This document shows, piece by piece, positions 24,900 through 31,998 of a stretch of 64,000 nt of DNA (the stretch's first letter is position 1; each line of letters starts with the position of its first letter). Source of the stretch: Gemmiger sp. An50 (GTDB taxonomy: Bacteria; Bacillota; Clostridia; Oscillospirales; Ruminococcaceae); the NCBI RefSeq assembly GCF_002161595.1, contig NZ_NFID01000018.1, positions 33,317-97,316 on the forward strand. Reading direction: 5' to 3'. Below the pieces are notes generated by a model, which saw nothing but the letters and a program-made list of their open reading frames with translations, was not told the DNA's origin and did not search any database. Made by a program: the position numbers and the translations under genes.

Positions 24900-25451
24900 A
24901 TGATCCTTGTACAGAAAAAAAAAGGCAAAATCGTCACCGCGTACCAGCTGGGCACACAACATCTCGTTATCGATAAACTCATTCAGGAGAAAAAGATCAT
25001 CCCTCTTCTGAACGGTGAATTCGAAGTGATGAGCCAGGAAGCCGTACACGGGAAGGGCGAAATTGCGCAGATAGGTGATTTTATCAAGCTGGACGCCGAT
25101 GGTTGGCCCTACCCCAACACACAAGAATTCTTCAAAAATAACCATCGGCATCTGCGCGGCGATGAATTCGAACAGCTTTCTCGGCCGCTGAAAGCATGGG
25201 TCGCCGACGAAGAACTGTGTGAGGAAGTGTTCTTCCTGATCAAGAACAAAGGACTGTTTCTAAATGCCGACGATCCTTCGCACTATTTTACTGCACGTTT
25301 ATGGGGAACACTAGAAAGTGCTGCCCAGGATGCCGTGCTTGTGTTCTATAGCACCCAGCGAAATAAAACAGGACAACTCATTGACGCGGATTTTAATTTT
25401 ATTGCTCGTAACATCTTTGACCAGGACTACGAGATACTTTCCAGACTGTAA
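24900..25451 (+). CDS. Hypothetical cytoplasmic protein
   Basis: 183 residues starting MILVQKKKGK, with AAAAGGAGAAAAAG upstream. No signal, membrane segment or P-loop. The middle has a short Pro/Asn-rich loop (GWPYPNTQEF), and the rest is mixed strand/helix. I do not recognise a family. It is separated from the lipoprotein gene by a terminator and lies just before a decayed TIR-Sel1 gene, so it may belong to either unit or stand alone. Confidence 0.6.
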   Translation: MILVQKKKGKIVTAYQLGTQHLVIDKLIQEKKIIPLLNGEFEVMSQEAVHGKGEIAQIGDFIKLDADGWPYPNTQEFFKNNHRHLRGDEFEQLSRPLKAWVADEELCEEVFFLIKNKGLFLNADDPSHYFTARLWGTLESAAQDAVLVFYSTQRNKTGQLIDADFNFIARNIFDQDYEILSRL

Positions 25452-25649
25452 AACCGCAAGGGGGAAACGGCATATCGGACTTGTCTTATATCACCCATGG
25501 AAACTCCAGCACGCAGAAAAAATTGCAGCTCTATTTCTGCTTTTTTCACGACGACCAGTCGCTGTTTTCCATCCATTGCTAACAAGATCTTTGAGCTACA
25601 AAATTGTGTCATCCGCCCCCCTTTGCCGCCCCCTTGTAACCGGGAGGAT

Positions 25650-27045
25650 CTCTAGAATACTCTCTCCCAGATGCAACTGTTCGTAATACCAGTTTCCAGC
25701 CGGTTGTCTGCCGTTTCCTGCCGCACGATGCAGCAGAAATTCTCTTTTCTATCCAGCACCACATTTCGGTGTACTTCCTTTACTTCAAGAGCGGGAGGAG
25801 TTGTTTAACCAGAAATGCGATGATCTCTGGTTTCTTAATCTCTACGCCAGCAACTGAACTGCTATCCCGCATCCAGATAAGCTGAAAAAGTTTCCCGATT
25901 CCATACTGGTGGGTGTTGAGCTAACCGCCAAAGTCAGCGCGGCTTTCAACGCCTACATCTTCCTCAGCTACCGTAAGAAAGACCGTCGCCCCGCCCGGCG
26001 GCTGATTCACCTGATCTGCCAGAACGACTTCTGTCGCGACATCGCTATCTGGTTACCATGAAATCCTCACTCCCAGCGAGAACTTCAACTAGTCCATCGC
26101 CGAAGCCATACAGAAAAGCTGTCTGTTCGCTCTGGTGGCCTCCCCATCCTACTGGTCCCCCAACTGCATCATGACTACCGAATATCCTGCTGCATGCAGC
26201 GTCAACAAGCCTGTGCCGCCAGTGGAGATGCCGGCAAGAACCGTATCGGACTGGAAAAAATATGAAAACATCCCGCCCTGCACCATTGGACAGGACACCC
26301 TCACGCTCTCGGCCACACCGCTGGAGTATCTGCACACGCTGGCCCTGCGTTAAAAAAGCAGCAATCCGCAGTACAACTACTTGATCGACTCGGCGTATCT
26401 TTCCGGCATCAACGTGAAGATAGACCACATCCGCACACTGAAATTGATCCGCAGCGCGGCAGACGCCGGTTATCCCCCTGCGATAGAAAAGCTGGTGAAC
26501 ATCATGGTACCACACCATCGAGGGCGTGCCAAACTATGAGGCACCCATCAAATTACAGAAACAGCTGATAAACTGTTTAGAATATATGCGGGAAAGGAGG
26601 GCAGCAAGGAAACCTTCGAAAAATACGCCCATGCCTTGTAGAATCCGGGAAATTGTTATATAGAATTTCAGGATCTGAGAAACTGGCATTCTATATGGAA
26701 AGAGGATATGTTACCGCTTGCGAAATTGTGTAGCGAGAGAACCAATTTCATATGAATTGCGCTGCCAGGCAGTAAACTATATCAAGCCGGGTGATGCGTA
26801 TGAGACGACTGGAACTCTAACCGCTGCGTACGAATTCTATTATCGCCCCCCACCCCCTCCCGCTAGATCGCGCAGAAGCCTCCAAGACATTGGACGGCCT
26901 CGTTGCTGCTTGGTACAAACCGGGCTCCATTCCTTCATACTCACCCTCCCACCACCTACAAAAGGCGCTGGAAATCTGGAATCGTTTGTTAGCGCACTAT
27001 CCCAGCACCCCAGCATACAAAAAGGTGCAACATTGCCGCTAAACT
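25650..27045 (+). pseudogene. Decayed TIR-domain / Sel1-repeat gene
   Basis: Joining frames recovers a TIR protein of the gut-Clostridia TIR-Sel1-TPR type. The recovered order is LPDATVRNTSFQPVVCRFLP, then KFPDSILVGVELTAKVSAAF, then AYIFLSYRKKDR (TIR strand A), then FCRDIAIW and ENFN, then EYPAACSVNKPVPPVEMP (TIR helix with its Glu). A Sel1-like repeat follows (YLIDSAYLSGINVKIDH...IRSAADAGYPPAIEKL), and then remnants such as KALEIWNRLLAHYPSTPAYK. Lesions seen include a frame change near 25789, stop TGA at 25855, an extra T near 26053, stop TAG at 26090, stop TAA at 26351, and further shifts near 26500 and 26600. It is beyond expression as one protein. Confidence 0.8.
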
Positions 27046-27064
27046 TCTGCAAAACCTCCGACTA

Positions 27065-27121
27065 CGGAACAAAACCCGTCTTCCCCTGTGCAAAATACAA
27101 GGGAAGCCGGGTTTTGTTCCG
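27065..27121 (-). terminator. Terminator of the leftward nuclease/ATPase operon
   Basis: Inverted repeat of 21 bp with one mismatch (27065-27085 and 27101-27121; core GGAACAAAACCCG), seven bases beyond the metallopeptidase stop. Confidence 0.75.
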
Positions 27122-27127
27122 CATCGA

Positions 27128-28174
27128 TCACCGCACAAAGTATGCGTCGGGATAGAGCAGTTCCATCACCTCACCCATCCGTTGCTCCGCATATCTCTGC
27201 GCCGAGCTCTCCAGTGGTTGTGCGGTATACAGCTCATATCCCTGCGCGGTACCGTCGCTGTTTATGTACGACTGCTGGTTCTCCTTCCAGGCTCGTGCAG
27301 TCGAAAAATACGCGCTGTGTGAAAGTTCGCTTCTCCAGTCCACGCTTTTTACCACATAGTCCTGATAAGCGTGGTATACCTCGTGAAATATAGTTTCTAT
27401 CACGTCCTTCGCGCCGGATCCTGCTAAATATTCACTGTCGATCATAATTTCCTCGCGTACTATATTGTAATGTCCCAGCGTGTATTTCTCCTCTTTTCCC
27501 GCATACAGCGGAACCGGTGGGATTTCCAGACGATCAGTCTCTTTGTCTGCCAGACACTTCACCAGCGTCAGCTTTTCTTCGGTGGTATATCCGCTCCAAT
27601 TCTTCTCCTGAAAGCACAGCAGCAGCTCCTGGTCGGGTATCAGTTCTCCTTCCCTCACTTCATGGGATGCCTGTTCGATCAGCGCATTCAGATGCTCTAT
27701 CCTGGGCTGATATCTCTTCTCGCTCACACCGTAGACACACAGCACCAACATACTGGGCACTGCAAGTACCAGCGAGGCTGTGAGTACCAGAACCCGGCGC
27801 CGTAGCCGTTTTTCTCGGCGGGTGTTTCGCACACTTCGCCGGCTGTACCGAAACACCACCTGCATTCCAACAATCACAAGTAAAAACACTGCCATCGTTA
27901 TCAGATGATACTGCGCAAACAGTGCCAATAGTATAAGCTGGATGGGAAAAATATTGGACAGCAGTTCCAGCCATCCTCCATTGGAACAATCCGAATGAAA
28001 TGGCAGCACAAAGCTCCACATTACCTCGAAAACCATAAGCACCAGCAGATAGGGTGGCAAGTACAGCCCCAGCGGTTCAATGTACAGCGAAACCTGTCTC
28101 ACCCCGATCACAATCTCCATCAACAAAGCCAGCATCCAGCTTCCCGAAACAATCCACAGTTTGATTACTTTCAT
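27128..28174 (-). CDS. Membrane-bound zinc metallopeptidase-like protein
   Basis: 348 residues. About four hydrophobic helices fill residues 5-110, and a further one follows at about 133-150 after an Arg-rich stretch (RRSVRNTRREKRLRRR). The C-terminal soluble domain has the zinc-metalloprotease signature HEVYHAYQ (HExxH) with a downstream ESSAQRYAEQR helix that could supply the third ligand. That would make a membrane-tethered protease; which side it faces is uncertain. The start at 28174 is set by AGAGGAAGAAAA; upstream codons have no ribosome site. It is the last gene of the leftward operon that begins with the endonuclease gene at 31802. Confidence 0.75.
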   Translation of the reverse strand: MKVIKLWIVSGSWMLALLMEIVIGVRQVSLYIEPLGLYLPPYLLVLMVFEVMWSFVLPFHSDCSNGGWLELLSNIFPIQLILLALFAQYHLITMAVFLLVIVGMQVVFRYSRRSVRNTRREKRLRRRVLVLTASLVLAVPSMLVLCVYGVSEKRYQPRIEHLNALIEQASHEVREGELIPDQELLLCFQEKNWSGYTTEEKLTLVKCLADKETDRLEIPPVPLYAGKEEKYTLGHYNIVREEIMIDSEYLAGSGAKDVIETIFHEVYHAYQDYVVKSVDWRSELSHSAYFSTARAWKENQQSYINSDGTAQGYELYTAQPLESSAQRYAEQRMGEVMELLYPDAYFVR

Positions 28175-28246
28175 TTTTCTTCCTCTTGTCTTTTTAAAGA
28201 CAGGTGCGCGGATGCTTCTCCGGAAAGAGCACCCGCGCATTGCAAT

Positions 28247-28606
28247 TTATACAGCAGCGTCTACCAGGATCGACTGTACCAATTCGCGGATGAGCTGTAC
28301 ACAGCCCAGCACGATACAGGCCACCGCCAGCACACCGGAAAGGAAAAAAGCTACTACCAGCACAATCACAATGCCCGGCAGACTCCCGAACAGAATCGCG
28401 ATAAATCCTGCTTTCATCAGGGTAGACAGCGTCTGTGTGACACAGGGCCACAAAAGACGTCCACTGTAGATCAGGCATAGGACGAACCCACTCACCAAAA
28501 TGCAATCCCCCATCCCTAACCCGCTGCTGATTCTCAGTACAAAACCTGCCAACAGCGCAAGCAGTACAAACGCAGTGAAACGAATCACAAATCTCTGCTT
28601 CATCAT
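28247..28606 (-). CDS. Small multi-pass membrane protein
   Basis: 119 residues made almost wholly of three or four hydrophobic segments (about 8-28, 32-50, 65-85, 88-108) with no charged catalytic motif. GAGGAAAGAGAGAA precedes ATG 28606. Such a protein next to TraD/HerA-like ATPases could be a membrane anchor or channel part, by analogy with conjugation proteins; no sequence family is recognised. It lies between the pseudo-ATPase gene and the metallopeptidase gene. Confidence 0.65.
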   Translation of the reverse strand: MMKQRFVIRFTAFVLLALLAGFVLRISSGLGMGDCILVSGFVLCLIYSGRLLWPCVTQTLSTLMKAGFIAILFGSLPGIVIVLVVAFFLSGVLAVACIVLGCVQLIRELVQSILVDAAV

Positions 28607-28652
28607 TTCTCTCTTTCCTCTCTTTCTCTCAGTGAATGCAACAGCTTCCGGA

Positions 28653-29783
28653 CTATTTGTTGTATATAAACAGTCCTTCGTCATCCTTCATGCCGGCAAT
28701 GCTATCTGCCGAAAAGCGTGCCTCCCACTGGCGGGCAATACTCATCCCTCTGCTGTCAGAAACGGTATTGGAACCAAACAGGCCCATAAATCCACCGCTG
28801 TCGCAATGTGCATCGGTAATGCCTGTGGTGCGGGTAATTTTCTCTCGCTCCACTTCGTGGAAATAATCGCTCACAGCCTTTGCACTGGGACCGATATGAC
28901 GCATCATAATCGCACAGGTGGCAGCTTGACAGGCATAGTTCCACAGCCATTCCATAGCGGGAAGGTCCGGATAACACAGGCACTGTCCACAGTTGATCTG
29001 TTCCAGCATCACGCGGCAGGACGGTGGCACCGATACCCCACACATCACCACAAATACCTTCATGCCATCCAGATACAGCTCCTTCAGCTCAGCCAGCACC
29101 GCTCCCATCCATACAGCACTTCCCTGCGGAAGTTTCACAGTAATTGACCGTCCCACTGCCGCCGTACGTCGGATTGATCGTCCTGGACGGCGCCGGCGAC
29201 AGCTTCGACGCAACTGATTACGAAGGTAATCCAAGTGCAGGCTTGCTGTAATCGCGTGGCTTTCCGCGATGGGATCACACCCCTGCATAAAGGCGTCCGC
29301 GCCAATCTCACGGGCATTGCTGTCCAGAAATGCCGCCATACTCAGCCGTCCGTCGCGCTGCAATATGTAACGCAGCTCGTCCTCCATCGGCGTATAGAGC
29401 GGCGCTGCCTCCAGTGCCATCGCCTGCGCCGCATCGCACAGCAAACCGCAGGCATCCCCCAGCGTCGCTCCATCCAGTGGATCATAGCTTCCATCCGGAA
29501 TGCTTAGCACACAGTTTGTGTGCAACGGTTCCTGCCCGGTCTGCAGCACCACAACAGCGTGCCCTGCTCTGCACTGTTCCTCAATCAGCCGATTCATCAG
29601 CAGCATACGCACCGCAAAGGCTCCGCCGCTCACAAACATATGCGGCTGATCCTCCTCCAGGCTGTACTGTGTACATGCGGCAGGCAGACAGGGCATTACT
29701 TTTATAGGTGCCGGATAGCGCACGCGGTATTCCTCCGGAGAAAGGAATATCGCACTCATCACCTTGATAATCGGATTGGACAT
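28653..29783 (-). CDS. TraD/HerA-like ATPase partner lacking Walker motifs
   Basis: 376 residues. The layout follows the active ATPase encoded just upstream. A strand-loop-helix at about 50-62 reads VSGGAFAVRMLL where a Walker A would be. A later hydrophobic strand reads VFVVMCGVSVPP where the DE of Walker B would be. The C-terminal part (about 245-330) looks like the end of coupling-protein motors. Both nucleotide motifs are lost, so this is probably an inactive structural or regulatory subunit. The Arg-rich segment RRSCRRRRPGRSIRR (about 193-207) may bind nucleic acid. It lies 15 bp after the active ATPase gene. The assignment rests on order and pattern, not a strong motif. Confidence 0.55.
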   Translation of the reverse strand: MSNPIIKVMSAIFLSPEEYRVRYPAPIKVMPCLPAACTQYSLEEDQPHMFVSGGAFAVRMLLMNRLIEEQCRAGHAVVVLQTGQEPLHTNCVLSIPDGSYDPLDGATLGDACGLLCDAAQAMALEAAPLYTPMEDELRYILQRDGRLSMAAFLDSNAREIGADAFMQGCDPIAESHAITASLHLDYLRNQLRRSCRRRRPGRSIRRTAAVGRSITVKLPQGSAVWMGAVLAELKELYLDGMKVFVVMCGVSVPPSCRVMLEQINCGQCLCYPDLPAMEWLWNYACQAATCAIMMRHIGPSAKAVSDYFHEVEREKITRTTGITDAHCDSGGFMGLFGSNTVSDSRGMSIARQWEARFSADSIAGMKDDEGLFIYNK

Positions 29784-29798
29784 CGAAACACCCCCATA

Positions 29799-31091
29799 TC
29801 ATTCGTCAAAGCGGAAGAAAAATGCAGGGTGTCCTGGGCTCTTTACGATTGCCTGCCCCACATCCATGCTCAGCAACTCTTCATCTGTCACTGCGTCTTC
29901 AAACTGTCCTGCGCTGCCGCTATAGGAGATACCCGGCACGAACTGGTACTGCATAGCGCGTATCTTTCCGCATTGCTCCTTAACGAACTGTCGGCTAAGG
30001 TCGTCCTCCATGCGAAACAAAACTCTGGTCTGCAGGCCGGCCAGCAACGTCTCCATACCGACTTTTCCGCACAAGCCTTCCAGCTGTGCCAGCGACTGCG
30101 AGCCCACGCACACACAACCCAAGCCGATGCCGGGGCCGTAGTTCAGCGTGCGGCAGAGCATCTCGGGCGATTTTCCCAGTAGATGGATCTCGTCCAAGAA
30201 CAGATACAGCCTACCGTCGGCGTTGTGGCCGTTCATAAAACTGATCAACAACAGATCGATCAGTAGTTGATACACATTGTCGGCCGCGCCGCCGTCTCGC
30301 AGATCATACTGCAAAAACATCGTGCGACCACTACGGTTGGTCTCAAAGTCCACCATTGAAAAGGTCCCGTGGCCGCCCCACACACCGCACAGCGCCATCG
30401 TCACGTTGATCAGCAGCTCGGCCAGCACCGAGTGCTCGGTGGGATTCATGAATTTTCCGTCCCCGATGTATCCGCGCATCTCCTGTGGCGCACTGCACAG
30501 CAACAGAAATCGTCCCCAGTCACCCCGCTGCAGAAAAGCCAGCAGGCCATGGTTGTCAAGTACTTCGCCCGCGGGCAACAAATCGCTGTGCCGCAAAAGT
30601 GTTTCCAACAATTCCTCTAGCACACGGCGGGGTGCATCTGTGAAAAATGGAACATGAAGATTTTCCCTGCAAAATACGCGGGAAGCAATCATCCCGATAC
30701 GCTGGGACAGTTCCGTCTTGGTTTTGCAGCCGGCGGTGCAGTCACGGAAAATGTTCCATCCCGCGGTGGGTGCAAACGGTCCGCCGGTTCCCAGAATCAC
30801 ATCGCCTAGCCGAAAGAACTTCTTCGCATAGTCGCCTTTTGTATCCAGAATCACAAGCACATCGCGCCTGGTCATCTGCTGGCGCACCTGCCGGATCATC
30901 TTGGCCTGCTGCTGGCTTTTTCCGGTACGGGAAGCCCCTGCCAGCAGCATACCGCGCGCTAGCTGCTGCTCATCCATCTCCAGCAGTTCATGGCACCCCA
31001 GGCATTCTCCCGACAGCTGCACCAAAGGGTTTCCTTTTGCGGACGGCGCGGGAACGGTGCGGGTAAAATTGCCTTCGATTCTCATCAACAT
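29799..31091 (-). CDS. TraD/HerA-like AAA ATPase (type IV secretion DNA-pump family)
   Basis: 430 residues. Walker A GASRTGKS (52-59), the strand LVILDTKGDYAKKFF typical of TraD/VirD4 after it, Walker B LYLFLDEIHLLG, and a sensor segment VGSQSLAQL are all present, so the motor should be active, unlike the VirD4-like protein at 12580. No N-terminal membrane helix is seen. The ribosome site AAGGAGG precedes ATG 31091. It lies directly downstream of the endonuclease gene (15 bp) and upstream of a Walker-less partner, so a complex that moves DNA or a nuclease cargo is plausible (inference). Confidence 0.82.
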   Translation of the reverse strand: MLMRIEGNFTRTVPAPSAKGNPLVQLSGECLGCHELLEMDEQQLARGMLLAGASRTGKSQQQAKMIRQVRQQMTRRDVLVILDTKGDYAKKFFRLGDVILGTGGPFAPTAGWNIFRDCTAGCKTKTELSQRIGMIASRVFCRENLHVPFFTDAPRRVLEELLETLLRHSDLLPAGEVLDNHGLLAFLQRGDWGRFLLLCSAPQEMRGYIGDGKFMNPTEHSVLAELLINVTMALCGVWGGHGTFSMVDFETNRSGRTMFLQYDLRDGGAADNVYQLLIDLLLISFMNGHNADGRLYLFLDEIHLLGKSPEMLCRTLNYGPGIGLGCVCVGSQSLAQLEGLCGKVGMETLLAGLQTRVLFRMEDDLSRQFVKEQCGKIRAMQYQFVPGISYSGSAGQFEDAVTDEELLSMDVGQAIVKSPGHPAFFFRFDE

Positions 31092-31106
31092 GGTTTTGCC
31101 TCCTTT

Positions 31107-31802
31107 TTACAGGGTCATGGAATCGCTGTCCGACAATCCTTCGCTCTCTCCTCCGGAATTCTCCATCTCCGACACCGTATCCGCCGAAGACAGATCGTTC
31201 CCGTTCACATCCACCACCTCGCCGGTGTCGTAATTCATCGCAATCTCGGCCTCGTCGTTGTAAACGAAAGCTCCGGGATTCTCACACTGATCGTACAGCT
31301 CAGCCGCCTCCGTTTCCCCTTTGCCCTCGAACTCTTCCATGTCCAGATTAGTCCAACTGGAATGTTCCGTGTAGAGCTGTTCGCCGTTCAGGGATACCTC
31401 TCGGTCTACCATGATGGCCTCCGGGATATTTTTCCCTTCAGAGTTCACCGCATAAGCGTTGTTGCCGGACAGGTTGACGGTATACCCCTCCTGTACCAGC
31501 TGATCATTTTCCTTTTCAAAAGCGCGGTAGTCGCGGGTGTTCACCTTATCGTTCATGGGCACCATGTTGTATTTTTCCCCGCTGCCACCCTGCGAACTTG
31601 CCAGCAAATGCCCTGCGTGCGGCTGATCGGGGTTTTTGCCCTCCAGCGTATACTGCGCATAAGGGTTGCGCGAGTTCGTTTCATCACTCACCTGCGCGCT
31701 CCAGCTTTCGATTCTCCCGTGTTCGTCAGTGTTGTACTGCGCCCCATTCGGACCAGTATATGACGTGTTCGGGTCCAGCGAAGAATACATGCTTCTTGCC
31801 AT
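31107..31802 (-). CDS. DNA/RNA non-specific endonuclease-like protein
   Basis: 231 residues with the core of the DNA/RNA non-specific endonuclease (Endonuclease_NS_2) family: QPHAGHLLASSQGG supplies the catalytic His, and KYNMVPMNDKVN supplies the metal-binding Asn. This fold is common in polymorphic toxin tips and secreted nucleases. There is no signal peptide, and the C-terminal 80 residues are acidic (DYDTGEVVDVNGND...). ATG 31802 follows AGAAAAGGAGAAAATC. It heads the operon with two coupling-ATPase-like proteins, so it may be their cargo or the system's effector. No immunity protein is recognised. Confidence 0.8.
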   Translation of the reverse strand: MARSMYSSLDPNTSYTGPNGAQYNTDEHGRIESWSAQVSDETNSRNPYAQYTLEGKNPDQPHAGHLLASSQGGSGEKYNMVPMNDKVNTRDYRAFEKENDQLVQEGYTVNLSGNNAYAVNSEGKNIPEAIMVDREVSLNGEQLYTEHSSWTNLDMEEFEGKGETEAAELYDQCENPGAFVYNDEAEIAMNYDTGEVVDVNGNDLSSADTVSEMENSGGESEGLSDSDSMTL

Positions 31803-31849
31803 GATTTTCTCCTTTTCTATGTCATTTCTGCATCGTGCGACAAGATCTG

Positions 31850-31882
31850 TTGCCACTTTCCAGCAGGGGTGCTATACTGATA
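31850..31882 (+). promoter_or_regulatory. Promoter with an overlapping dyad, upstream of the RyR genes
   Basis: TTGCCA (31850-31855), 17-bp spacer, TATACT (31873-31878). The palindrome GCTATACTGATAGC (31871-31884) covers the -10, as a repressor site would. It lies in the divergent region shared with the leftward nuclease operon. Confidence 0.6.
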
Positions 31883-31998
31883 GCATATAATAGGAAGTTA
31901 GCATTTTGTCTGATTTCAGCATATCATAGCCGCCTTTATGAATCCATTTTGCTTTTATCTCTTTTTCTGTTTGAAACAGGCAAAAACTGTGTCTTGCG

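Noticed and set aside
12580..31802. Complete conjugative element
   Set aside because: Coupling-type ATPases are present, but I see no relaxase, VirB4 with channel proteins, integrase or origin of transfer.
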